NCBI GenBank assembly: GCA_910589555.1 | Contig: CAJUTE010000030.1 | Location: forward strand, 1-32,542 | DNA from: an uncultured Muribaculum sp. | Lineage (GTDB): Bacteria; Bacteroidota; Bacteroidia; Bacteroidales; Muribaculaceae | Length of the DNA: 32,542 bases | Reading direction: 5' to 3' | Shown: piece after piece, positions 1 to 7,887 of the stretch | How the letters are laid out: each line of letters starts with the position of its first letter | Position numbering within the stretch: position 1 is the first letter of the stretch | The notes under the pieces: generated by a model | The model's database searches: none | Told to the model about the DNA's origin: nothing | The model's input: the letters and a program-made list of their open reading frames with translations, nothing else | Made by a program: the position numbers and the translations under genes

Positions 1-1
1 A

Positions 2-75
2 TAGCCGAGGTGCGGTGTAAGGTGCACTAATGAACGGGCATCGAAGATGTCCGCCGGTCAACACCGCATTGGCTA
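2..75. repeat. Nested inverted repeat, REP-like or structured RNA
   Basis: The first 75 bases fold as nested stems. TAGCC (2-6) pairs with GGCTA (71-75). GTGCGGTGT (10-18) pairs with ACACCGCAT (61-69) with one G-T pair. Inside them GGGCATC (36-42) pairs with GATGTCC (46-52) around a GAA loop. It matches no riboswitch class I can name. The inner hairpin resembles the palindrome near 32478-32489, so a REP-type element is possible, as is a terminator or leader RNA of a gene left of the window. Confidence 0.4.
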
Positions 76-184
76 CATCCCATCAAAAATCATTTACCCT
101 CAAAACAATGCAGTTCGCCATTTTACAAAATACCCAAATCGCTGACTATCAACCAACAATCCAACCAATACCCAATTATAGGTA

Positions 185-215
185 TTTCCATACAAACTTA
201 AACTTCCGACCTTTG
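185..215 (+). promoter_or_regulatory. Weak putative promoter of the xus-like operon
   Basis: TTTC (185-188) and GACCTTTG (208-215) are separated by 19 nt. This approximates the Bacteroidetes TTTG / TAnnTTTG pattern with one mismatch at -33 and one at -7. It ends 22 nt before the receptor ATG. No clear Fur-type palindrome was seen in 76-237, although iron control would be expected from the gene content. Confidence 0.3.
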
Positions 216-237
216 CAGCACAAAAACAAATTGATTT

Positions 238-2613
238 ATGGCTATTTGGAAAAAATATTTAATCGGTATCATCTCCCTCTTAACCATCACTGCAGCTCAT
301 GCACAAGACAACACCGGAATGATTTCCGGAAAAGTAATATCCATCGACGGGCAAGCGATTGAATTTGCAACAGTATTACTGAAAGGCACATCCTACTCAT
401 CATCAACCAACCAAAAAGGCATATATCACATTTCGGCACCCGCAGGAGAATATACCGCAATATTCTCATCGGTCGGATTCCAAAAATACGAGACCAAAAT
501 AAAAATCTCGGCTCACCAACGATCGAAAATGAATGTCAAACTACAACCGGCTACACAACTTGCCGAAGTAATCGTGGTAGCCAATCCATTGAATAAAATC
601 AAGAATTCAGCGTTCAACGCCACTGCAATAAACACCCGCGATCTGGTAAACACCACCAAGACATTAAGCGAAGCCCTAAACAAAGCCCCCGGAATGAAAA
701 TCAGGGAAAGCGGCGGCGTAGGATCTGATATGGCAGTGACAATGGATGGTTTCAGCGGAAAACACGTAAAAATATTCATCGACGGAGTTCCGCAGGAAGG
801 TGTGGGAAGTTCGTTCAGCCTCAACAACATACCTGTGAACTTTGCCGAACGGATAGAAATATACCGCGGAGCCGTTCCGGTGGGATTCGGAGCCGACGCC
901 ATAGGCGGAGTCATAAACATCGTCACACCGCGACGACACCGGAAATGGTTCATTGACGCATCGTACTCCTACGGATCGTTCAACACCCACAAATCATACA
1001 TCAATTTCGGACAAACACTCAAAAACGGATTCAAATATGAAATAAACGCTTTTCAGAACTACTCTGACAACGATTACCACATAAACGCCGCAGTGGAAGA
1101 CTTTGAGACCGGAGCCATCAACCGAAACAATATCCTGCGTCTGAAAAGATTCAATGACACCTATCACAACGAAGCGGCAATCGCAAAAGTGGGCTTTGTC
1201 AACAAAAGCTGGACCGATAGGTTCATGATAGGGTTCACCTACTCCAGAATGTACAAAGAAGTGCAGACCGGAGTTCGACAGGACATAGTCTACGGTCAGA
1301 AACACCGCCACGGCTACACACTGATGCCGTCATTGGAATATGTGAAACATAATCTCATCACCCCGGGACTTGACCTCTCATTGAGCGCCAACTTCAACCG
1401 AAACAACACCACTCAAGTCGACACGGCATCGGTGAAATATAACTGGAAAGGCGAAACCTCACCCCTAAATTCTCCGGGAGAACAGTCCTACCAATATTCT
1501 TCGGCTATCAACAACAATTGGTCGGCAGCAGCGACTGTTAATTACAGAATGGGCGAAAAACACACATTCACACTAAATGATGTGTTCAACACATTCAACC
1601 GCTCCAACGAGAATCTTCTCACATCTCCCCCATCAAAAGACGGAAGTTCAAAAGTAACCACAAAAAATATAATCGGAATATCCTATCGGTATATGCCCGT
1701 GTCTAAATTCAATTTCTCGGCGTTCGTGAAGCACTACCATCAATATGTGTCGGGACCGATAGCGACTTCATCAGCGCAAGATGCTTTCGAAACCGAATCA
1801 AGAACAGTCAATAACATCGGTTATGGCGCGGCTGGAACTTGGTTCATGCCATTGGGATTCCAACTTAAAGCATCCTACGAAAAAGCATTCAGGCTACCTA
1901 CTATCGAAGAAATGTTTGGTGACGAGGACCTCGAAATGGGCGACTCATCGCTAAAACCGGAATCAAGCCACAACTTCAACATCAATTTAAGCTACAATAC
2001 TCAGTTCGGGAATAACGCCATATATGCCGAAGCGGGACTCATATACCGCGACACTCGCGATTATATTCAACGCAATATCATGGCGCTGAGCGGAGGTAAG
2101 TCGGCGGCAACCTACATTAACTATGGAAAAGTGCTGACTAAAGGCATGAGCTTTTCTCTTAGATACAGCTTCTCCAAATGGATGACCCTGGGCGGCAATC
2201 TCACATATATGGATGTGCGTGACAATATGCCCACCGCACAAGGAAGCACCGTGTCAAATGTCGCCTACAAGGAAAGAATGCCAAATATGCCATACCTCTT
2301 TGCTGATTCCGACATAAGCTTCTACTGGCATGGGCTGGGACGGAAAAACAACTCCCTCACATTCACCTATGACAATCAATTCACCCACAAATTCTGCTAC
2401 TACGTTGATAATATCGGATCTAAAACTGATGATTACGACGTCCCTGACCAGTTCGCCCACAATCTGACTCTGACCTATGCCATCGGAAATGGCAGGTATA
2501 ACATATCATTTGAATGCCGCAACTTGACCGATGCCCGGTTGTATGACAATTTCAGCTTGCAGAAAGCCGGCAGGGCATTCTACGGAAAAGTGAGAGTATA
2601 TTTCGGCAACTAA
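238..2613 (+). CDS. xusA: TonB-dependent outer-membrane receptor, XusA-like
   Basis: A 791-residue TonB-dependent transporter of the outer membrane. A signal peptide covers about residues 1-22 and ends AAHA before QD. A carboxypeptidase-regulatory-like beta-sandwich follows at about 28-110, then a plug domain at about 120-230 containing KIFIDGVPQEG and GADAIGGVINIVT. The rest is a 22-strand-type barrel ending in an aromatic-rich strand (KVRVYFGN). It is followed after 41 nt by a DUF4374 lipoprotein and a PepSY membrane protein. That order is the one described for XusA-XusB-XusC of Bacteroides thetaiotaomicron, which takes up enterobactin-type xenosiderophores. Substrate is inferred from context only. 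The receptor family is certain; the symbol is a synteny-based suggestion. Confidence 0.92.
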   Translation: MAIWKKYLIGIISLLTITAAHAQDNTGMISGKVISIDGQAIEFATVLLKGTSYSSSTNQKGIYHISAPAGEYTAIFSSVGFQKYETKIKISAHQRSKMNVKLQPATQLAEVIVVANPLNKIKNSAFNATAINTRDLVNTTKTLSEALNKAPGMKIRESGGVGSDMAVTMDGFSGKHVKIFIDGVPQEGVGSSFSLNNIPVNFAERIEIYRGAVPVGFGADAIGGVINIVTPRRHRKWFIDASYSYGSFNTHKSYINFGQTLKNGFKYEINAFQNYSDNDYHINAAVEDFETGAINRNNILRLKRFNDTYHNEAAIAKVGFVNKSWTDRFMIGFTYSRMYKEVQTGVRQDIVYGQKHRHGYTLMPSLEYVKHNLITPGLDLSLSANFNRNNTTQVDTASVKYNWKGETSPLNSPGEQSYQYSSAINNNWSAAATVNYRMGEKHTFTLNDVFNTFNRSNENLLTSPPSKDGSSKVTTKNIIGISYRYMPVSKFNFSAFVKHYHQYVSGPIATSSAQDAFETESRTVNNIGYGAAGTWFMPLGFQLKASYEKAFRLPTIEEMFGDEDLEMGDSSLKPESSHNFNINLSYNTQFGNNAIYAEAGLIYRDTRDYIQRNIMALSGGKSAATYINYGKVLTKGMSFSLRYSFSKWMTLGGNLTYMDVRDNMPTAQGSTVSNVAYKERMPNMPYLFADSDISFYWHGLGRKNNSLTFTYDNQFTHKFCYYVDNIGSKTDDYDVPDQFAHNLTLTYAIGNGRYNISFECRNLTDARLYDNFSLQKAGRAFYGKVRVYFGN

Positions 2614-2654
2614 TTTTAGAAAAATTTTTAACTCAATAAAACCAGTATAACTCT

Positions 2655-4052
2655 ATGATTGATTCTATCTCTATTAGAAAAATGGCGATGCTGTGCCTGC
2701 CATGCATCGCAATGACAGCGTGCTCCGACAGCAACGACAATCCCGGTTCTGATAACGGGGATGAAAACGTGAATGGAAAATATGTATTCGCCACTACCGT
2801 GTCGGCATCTTCCGGAAGCACTCCGGTGTTGCTCACCGGATCATCGTTGGATCAAGGCAACATTTCAACACTGAACAACGGCTTGAAGAACGATGGAGCC
2901 ACTCAGTGGGTATTCCACAAAAACTACCTCTACGGACTGACCTACAATCAAGGTAATGCCGGAACAACCCACAGCTACATCCTAAATGCAAACGGTGAAA
3001 TAATTGACCGCAAGGTGGACTACAGCATCACGCGGTTCTCTTCTTACGGAACTTACAATGATGATATCATTACAATGTCAACCGGAAACGGACCCACTCA
3101 ATTTGCCGATTCAAAGGGATACCTTCCGAAAACACTGCTGATCACATATATCGATGTGATTAATCAGACAACCCGCAAGAATGACACATCGTCAGGAGCA
3201 TACAGCATGGAAAACTTCCTTGGTAACGGTGAATACGTGACTCTCGCCGGTGCCGAACAAAGCGGAGCAAAGCTATATTGCGGAGTAGTGCCGATGGGAC
3301 TGAGCCAATACGGCAACGAGTCAGGATCTTGGATACGCCCGGGATTTGAACATCTCCTCCACACTGAATCAGGAGGCTCGGGATCAGGAGCATATAACGC
3401 CGGAGAACTTGTAGGCACCCAGTATCCCGACGAATGCTGGATAGCGATATATGACAACGAGAATATGCTGAACCCCACTCTTGCAAAAACCACCAAAATA
3501 AGCTCTCCCTGCGGAAGATATCGTTCGCAATATTACCAAAGCGTATGGAAAGCCGACAATGGCGACATCTACGTATTCTCTTCAAGCTATTCAAAGACAA
3601 TGACCGACCCCTTGCAGCGCACATCACTCCCGGCAGGAGTGTGCAGAATCCCCGCAGGAAAAACGCAGTTTGACGACTACTACTGCAACATCGAGGAGCA
3701 GACTCCGGGGAAAAACCGATCATTCATGAGATGCTGGCACGCCGGCGAAAACTACTTCCTGATGCAGATGTATGACCGAAGCCTCACTGAAAAAGGATTC
3801 GCAGCAACAGAACTCGCCATTTTCGACGCCACCAACAAAAAGCTCACCTACGTGACAGGGCTTCCTCAAAATGTATCGTCAATCGGAAAAACCGTGTACG
3901 CTGAAGACAACTGCGTGTATATCCCGGTAAACGTGGAAAATGAACGCCCCGCAATCTATCGCATAGGCACCGCCGACGCTGTGGCTACAAGAGGCGTAGA
4001 GATTGAAGCTGCCGAAATCAACGGATTTGGATACATGACACCGCAAGAATAA
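2655..4052 (+). CDS. xusB: DUF4374 surface lipoprotein, XusB-like siderophore binder
   Basis: A 465-residue lipoprotein. The N-terminal hydrophobic stretch ends in a lipobox (AMTAC, Cys23), and the residues after it are acidic (SDSNDNPGSDNGDEN). Such Asp-rich stretches are typical of the Bacteroidetes export signal that sends lipoproteins to the cell surface. The rest matches the DUF4374 type, which in the known XusB folds as a beta-propeller that holds ferric siderophores and hands them to the XusA receptor. Two small motif pairs, WVFHKNYLYGLTY and FMRCWHAGENYFLMQMY, look like propeller blades. It lies 41 nt after the receptor and 7 nt before the PepSY gene, so one transcript is likely. Family assignment is good; siderophore specificity cannot be read from sequence. 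Confidence 0.85.
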   Translation: MIDSISIRKMAMLCLPCIAMTACSDSNDNPGSDNGDENVNGKYVFATTVSASSGSTPVLLTGSSLDQGNISTLNNGLKNDGATQWVFHKNYLYGLTYNQGNAGTTHSYILNANGEIIDRKVDYSITRFSSYGTYNDDIITMSTGNGPTQFADSKGYLPKTLLITYIDVINQTTRKNDTSSGAYSMENFLGNGEYVTLAGAEQSGAKLYCGVVPMGLSQYGNESGSWIRPGFEHLLHTESGGSGSGAYNAGELVGTQYPDECWIAIYDNENMLNPTLAKTTKISSPCGRYRSQYYQSVWKADNGDIYVFSSSYSKTMTDPLQRTSLPAGVCRIPAGKTQFDDYYCNIEEQTPGKNRSFMRCWHAGENYFLMQMYDRSLTEKGFAATELAIFDATNKKLTYVTGLPQNVSSIGKTVYAEDNCVYIPVNVENERPAIYRIGTADAVATRGVEIEAAEINGFGYMTPQE

Positions 4053-4059
4053 AAACATC

Positions 4060-5289
4060 ATGATGAAGTTTTTCAGAAAAATACATCTTTGGCTGTCCAT
4101 TCCATTCGGATTAATAATAACACTGATATGCTTCTCGGGAGCAATGCTCATATTTGAGCCTGAAATCACAAGAGCGCTACAACACGACGTATATTATGTG
4201 GAAAAAGTCAGCGAGCAGCCCATAAAGATGGACAAACTCATGGAAACGGTTAAAGCCTCACTCCCCGACTCGGTATCAATAACCGGAGTGACCGTTTTCA
4301 ATGACAACAACCGCACCTACCAGGTGAATCTGTCGAAACCTCGACGCGCATCGCTGTTCATCGACCAATATTCCGGCGAAATAACAGGCAAATACCAACG
4401 TCCGGGATTCTTCTCAACCATGTTCAAGTTGCACCGGTGGCTATTGGACAGCGCCAATCCACATGGCGACGGAATAAAAATCGGGAAAACCATTGTTGGA
4501 ATCTCGACACTCGTGTTCGTCATAGCATTGATTTCCGGAGTGGTGATATGGCTGCCGAGAGCAAGAAAAAATTTACGCCACAGCCTGAGCATATCATTCT
4601 CGGGAGGATGGAAAAGTTTTTGGAAAGGATTGCACGTGGCAGGAGGAATGTATGCACTGGTATTGGTGCTTGCAATGGCGCTGACAGGACCCACCTGGTC
4701 ATTCAACTGGTATCGTTCGGCATTCTATGCAGTGTGCGGCGTGGAACACACCCCTCGAAATTTCGGACAAGCCACACAAAAGGCTAAAGACGCCAAGGAT
4801 GAACCCGCACAAGGCAGACGAGGTGGAGGAAACCGACACAACCGAGACAATAACAGGGAACGCGGCGAACGACATCACGGAAGCCGTCGCTCGGAATTTG
4901 CAAGATGGCAGCAAGTGTACGATGAGCTGAAAGACCGCAACCCTGACGCGCCGCAAATAACAATAGCGCCGGAAAGCGCATCGGTATCATTAGGCAACTT
5001 CGGCAACGCGCGTGCCGCCAACCAATATTCATTCAACAAGCGCTCCGGAGAGATCTCTCCCCTCGCCATGTATGACGACGCTAACGAAGCCGACAAACTT
5101 AGAGGATGGATATACGCGACGCACACCGGAACCTTCGGAGGAGTGTGGACCCGGATTTTGTGGTTGCTCGGCGCTCTGCTCGGCGCGTCATTGCCATTAA
5201 CCGGATATTACATCTGGATAAAACATCTCATCAAAAACAAGCACAAAGGCTGTGCCGCAGCGCCCCACAGCCACCCCGCCAAATCATAG
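4060..5289 (+). CDS. xusC: PepSY-family inner-membrane protein, XusC-like reductase
   Basis: A 409-residue PepSY-associated membrane protein. Four transmembrane segments are visible at about residues 13-32, 144-166, 189-212 and 364-387, with PepSY-like periplasmic segments between them (SLFIDQYSGEITG at 98-110 and SFNKRSGEISPL at 324-335). Histidines near membrane faces (H9, H125, H192, H355) could bind haem, as proposed for PepSY iron reductases. The usual inferred role is to reduce ferric siderophore in the periplasm and release iron. It is the last gene of the xus-like operon. An unusual very basic, Arg/Asn/His-rich insert lies at about 250-278 in the large periplasmic loop, and the C-terminus has a Cys/His-rich tail. 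ATG codons at 4060 and 4063 are both possible starts. Confidence 0.88.
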   Translation: MMKFFRKIHLWLSIPFGLIITLICFSGAMLIFEPEITRALQHDVYYVEKVSEQPIKMDKLMETVKASLPDSVSITGVTVFNDNNRTYQVNLSKPRRASLFIDQYSGEITGKYQRPGFFSTMFKLHRWLLDSANPHGDGIKIGKTIVGISTLVFVIALISGVVIWLPRARKNLRHSLSISFSGGWKSFWKGLHVAGGMYALVLVLAMALTGPTWSFNWYRSAFYAVCGVEHTPRNFGQATQKAKDAKDEPAQGRRGGGNRHNRDNNRERGERHHGSRRSEFARWQQVYDELKDRNPDAPQITIAPESASVSLGNFGNARAANQYSFNKRSGEISPLAMYDDANEADKLRGWIYATHTGTFGGVWTRILWLLGALLGASLPLTGYYIWIKHLIKNKHKGCAAAPHSHPAKS

Positions 5290-5342
5290 GGGTCAACCCC
5301 ACCATAAATAGGGGGCACCCCCTCGAACAAGGGGGTCAACCC
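5289..5342. repeat. Three successive G/C-run hairpins
   Basis: GGGGTCAACCCC (5289-5300), GGGGGCACCCCC (5311-5322) and GGGGGTCAACCC (5331-5342) follow each other at about 20-nt intervals, starting on the last base of the xusC-like stop codon. Each is a short palindrome with a tiny loop. They may end or stabilise the xus transcript. The repeated G runs could also form other structures. Confidence 0.6.
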
Positions 5343-5355
5343 ACCATCAAAAATA

Positions 5356-5392
5356 AAGCCGGTCACAGGACTCAAATCACTGTAACCGGCTT
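5356..5392 (+). terminator. Strong hairpin after the xus-like operon
   Basis: AAGCCGGT (5356-5363) pairs perfectly with ACCGGCTT (5385-5392). One mismatch is followed by a further ACAG/CTGT stem. The following bases are only moderately T-rich, so it may act with the preceding hairpins or as a bidirectional block to transcription leaving the inverted-repeat segment leftward. Confidence 0.55.
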
Positions 5393-5535
5393 ATATTATG
5401 GTCTTTCCAACAATAAATCACAATCCAATTCAAAAAAATCTCTGCCTAAGAGATATCTTATGATTGTAAGTGATTGATTCTAAATGACATTTATTATGGT
5501 ATTAATTTAATTCCGAAACAAATAATTTAATTGTC

Positions 5536-5590
5536 AGGCACTTCACTTTCACAAAATGGATTGAATTATGATATAAGTGCCTTTTTATTT
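5536..5590 (+). terminator. Terminator-like hairpin inside the inverted-repeat segment
   Basis: AGGCACTT (5536-5543) pairs with AAGTGCCT (5575-5582), followed by TTTTATTT. The loop is long (31 nt). Lying just before the promoter, it would insulate the antiterminator gene from read-through in the present orientation. Confidence 0.5.
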
Positions 5591-5619
5591 GTTAAATACG
5601 CTCATTTTTTATAATTTTG
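5588..5619 (+). promoter_or_regulatory. Consensus Bacteroidetes promoter of the NusG-like gene
   Basis: TTTG (5588-5591), 20 nt, TAATTTTG (5612-5619) is a full match to the primary sigma-factor promoter of Bacteroidetes. Transcription would start near 5626, at the edge of the right inverted repeat, and leave a leader of only about 40 nt before the ATG at 5666. In the sequence given the promoter is in the ON orientation for the downstream gene. Confidence 0.75.
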
Positions 5620-5665
5620 CGACTTGAAAAGTATCTCTTAGGCAGAGTTACCTGTGCTTTTCTCT

Positions 5666-7207
5666 ATGGGAAACGCCGTTGACATACCTTCTGATTGTTC
5701 ATGTTTAAGCAAAGCATGGGGAAGAGAAATTATGCCTGACCGACAGAGCGTTTTTGCTGAGGGCATCGCCAATAAACTCACTGATAACAAGCCTGTTGAC
5801 ACATTGTCGTTCTGTGATTTTGTCGTAATAAAGCTCTCTGAAACATTGGCAGGAAGCGATGAGGCGCACGCACTGCAATCTTTCATTGAATCAGCAGCAA
5901 AAAATGCCAATAAGCCACTATCTGTCAGCGACATAAATCTTTGGATTGCTGAGATGACAGCACAAAACATTCCGCATAGCCGTCGGATAAGAAATTTCAC
6001 GATTCTCCATTCAGTCTATCGCGAATATGCGAAACGGAGCAACATAGCCGACAGCGATCCATTCGTCAATGCCGGCAACGCTATAAAGCTAAAAATCAAC
6101 AAGAAAGACTACGCCACAGCGTTTTCTAATGCAAAAATTCTTGACAGCTATATATCGCGTCTGGTGGAAGTGTCAAAGACGCGTCCCGCAATTGCCGCAT
6201 TTCTGTATATGCTCTATTCTGCAAACGGCAACATGGAGCAAGCAATCTATCTAAAGCTCAGCAGCACAGCCTGCAACATTCAGCAAATCAATGAACTGAT
6301 AAACAGCTTGCACCCCCATCACCGACAGAAATACGCATTTAAATTCGACCAAAGCCAAAAACGCGCTCCGCAACTTCTGCGTGAGTGTCGCGCTGACCTC
6401 GAATTCACTCTCCGCAATATCGGCATGACATTTCCCAACGGATTTTCCGGCGACAGTATAGTCTCTATCTGGATTGCAAAAGCCTTACAATCAAGCATAA
6501 CGCTTTCTGAAATAAGATCAGCAATCAAGCATATCCCCGCCGAATTTTCCTACCTCTCACTCATTGAACCCACAGTCATGACCGAGCCGGGGCGTGACGC
6601 AATCTTGCAGAGTGTGGCTGACACAATCATTAACACGACACCATCGTGGCACGTAATGAAATTACGCAAAGGGATCACTCCCGACGCTGTGGAAGCCGCC
6701 ATAAAGAGCTCTATACCTCACGTAATCAACACAATTACATTCTTCTACCCCACATATAAAAAAGCCCATAAAGAGAACAGGAAAATCATGTTTGAAGCAG
6801 TGCCTTATCTACCTGATATACTGTTTTTCAAGGTGCGCACCGACAAAATTCCACTCATTTTCCGACATATAGGCGACATTGCGTGGTGTTATCGCCAAAC
6901 AAACTCATCATCAAGCCCTTACACAACAATTCCAATAGCCGAGATGGAGATGTTTCAGAAGGCTGTCGAGCAATTTACCTCCGACATAAATGTAGAGCTG
7001 ACCGAACGCGCGCCACTCGGAATAGGGAAAAAAGTGAGAATAACCTCAGGAATGATGGAAGGGATGGAAACCGTCATTTACGACTTCAAGAATTCATCAT
7101 CCGACCAAGAGCCCGGAAGTCGAGTGTGCTGCCTCAGGCTCTCAGATAATTCCCACATAATGTGGCGAGTAGACATAGAAGAGAAGTATCTTGAACCGAT
7201 AGAATAA
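5666..7207 (+). CDS. Recombinase-like / NusG (UpxY-like) antiterminator fusion
   Basis: The ATG at 5666 gives 513 residues; a GTG at 5654 would add four. The C-terminus is a NusG module: an NGN-like domain from about residue 328 (WHVMKL, then FFYPTYKK and VPYLPDILFFKV) and a KOW-like domain at about 451-513 (KKVRITSGMMEGMETVIYDF, ending EKYLEPIE). This is the layout of UpxY regulators, which carry RNA polymerase through capsule operons. The N-terminus resembles a tyrosine recombinase: a SAM-like helical core-binding region at about 70-125 (SVSDINLWIAEM, RNFTILHSVYREYAKR) and a catalytic-like region to about 305. The expected Arg-containing motifs are not visible (SANGNMEQ where GLRxSE is usual), so it is probably not an active recombinase. 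It sits directly behind an inverted-repeat-bounded promoter and upstream of a polysaccharide cluster. NusG call firm; recombinase resemblance is by pattern only. Confidence 0.75.
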   Translation: MGNAVDIPSDCSCLSKAWGREIMPDRQSVFAEGIANKLTDNKPVDTLSFCDFVVIKLSETLAGSDEAHALQSFIESAAKNANKPLSVSDINLWIAEMTAQNIPHSRRIRNFTILHSVYREYAKRSNIADSDPFVNAGNAIKLKINKKDYATAFSNAKILDSYISRLVEVSKTRPAIAAFLYMLYSANGNMEQAIYLKLSSTACNIQQINELINSLHPHHRQKYAFKFDQSQKRAPQLLRECRADLEFTLRNIGMTFPNGFSGDSIVSIWIAKALQSSITLSEIRSAIKHIPAEFSYLSLIEPTVMTEPGRDAILQSVADTIINTTPSWHVMKLRKGITPDAVEAAIKSSIPHVINTITFFYPTYKKAHKENRKIMFEAVPYLPDILFFKVRTDKIPLIFRHIGDIAWCYRQTNSSSSPYTTIPIAEMEMFQKAVEQFTSDINVELTERAPLGIGKKVRITSGMMEGMETVIYDFKNSSSDQEPGSRVCCLRLSDNSHIMWRVDIEEKYLEPIE

Positions 7208-7878
7208 TGCCCGACGCAATTCAAAATATCGCACTGCCTCCCGCATCGTCGGTGGACTACACTGACGCCGACCGGATTCTATCCTACTCTCGATGCTTGA
7301 TCGCCAGTTTAAGTTCATCCGGAGAGGTGGAATACCCCACTCCAATGGCGCCGTGTGCACAACAGCATATAAAACAGGGCATTACCTGGCTCCATGAAGT
7401 AGAGAAACATCTGTCAGCACTGCCGATTGGCTCCATCCTGCCGATACTCGAAATGTATGATTTCCTTCGTCTGATCTGTCTGGCAAAACCGGCGCCCCAA
7501 AAACTGATCCAGAAATGGTGGGAAAAAGCATTCGACGCCTACCGTAATGGCGACGACAGTGTCGCAGAATCACATCTGATGTGTCAGCTTCAACGGCTTA
7601 TGACCGCTGAACCCTCAGCCATCACTCTGCCTCAACTGGAATGGTACTGCGGGAAAGTAGCATCGTGGTGCGACCATCTAAGCCACGCCGACTCCTTCAG
7701 CAATGAAAGCAGCGACGAAAACCACCGCCGCCTCACCATCCTACTCTCCGAAGACCTGTATATGCTTCTGGGTAACCGCGAAGCCGCCACAAAACGCCGC
7801 TGGCGTCACACCCTCGCCGAAGCAGACAACGCACCCAACAGCCTTTTTGCGACAAACGGACTGATACATCGGAATTGA
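7207..7878 (+). CDS. Unknown protein in the position of upxZ
   Basis: A 223-residue, soluble, mostly helical protein with no signal peptide or membrane segment. Its ATG overlaps the stop of the NusG-like gene by one base (TAATG), so the two are translationally coupled. I do not recognise the family. In Bacteroides capsule loci an upxY antiterminator gene is followed by upxZ, whose product inhibits antiterminators of other loci. The position and co-transcription here suggest a comparable partner, but no sequence match to UpxZ was evident to me. The C-terminal stretch REAATKRRWRHTL is basic. A near-identical copy of it is encoded again at 8876-8938, on the other side of the toxin-antitoxin pair, which indicates that a paralogue of this gene once lay there. 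Confidence 0.7.
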   Translation: MPDAIQNIALPPASSVDYTDADRILSYSRCLIASLSSSGEVEYPTPMAPCAQQHIKQGITWLHEVEKHLSALPIGSILPILEMYDFLRLICLAKPAPQKLIQKWWEKAFDAYRNGDDSVAESHLMCQLQRLMTAEPSAITLPQLEWYCGKVASWCDHLSHADSFSNESSDENHRRLTILLSEDLYMLLGNREAATKRRWRHTLAEADNAPNSLFATNGLIHRN

Positions 7879-7887
7879 ACTTTATAT

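Larger units (their letters stand above)
5440..5647. repeat. Inverted-repeat-bounded segment, candidate invertible promoter
   Basis: CTCTGCCTAAGAGATATCTT (5440-5459) and AAAGTATCTCTTAGGCAGAG (5628-5647) are inverted copies matching at 18 of 20 positions. They enclose 168 bp. The enclosed DNA carries a consensus promoter at its right end firing toward the NusG-like gene, plus a hairpin with a T tract. Size, repeat length and promoter placement match the phase-variable invertible promoters of Bacteroides capsule loci, and a polysaccharide cluster lies downstream. No active invertase gene is in the window, so the recombinase would have to be encoded elsewhere. Confidence 0.65.

Noticed and set aside
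2..75. Known riboswitch (cobalamin, TPP, SAM, fluoride)
   Set aside because: No conserved core motif of these classes is present in the stem-loop sequence.
30..362. Open frame of 110 codons at the left end
   Set aside because: It overlaps the signal-peptide region of the receptor gene in another frame and has no family features.
5289..5342. Short CRISPR-like array
   Set aside because: The repeated units are 12-base palindromes about 20 bases apart without spacers of regular length, and no cas gene is present.
5106..5477. 123-codon frame crossing the xus 3' end and hairpins
   Set aside because: It is a shadow of the PepSY gene and then runs through repetitive non-coding DNA.
5666..6600. An active invertase encoded by the N-terminal part of the fusion
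   Set aside because: The expected arginine motifs of tyrosine recombinases are not visible, so catalysis is unlikely.
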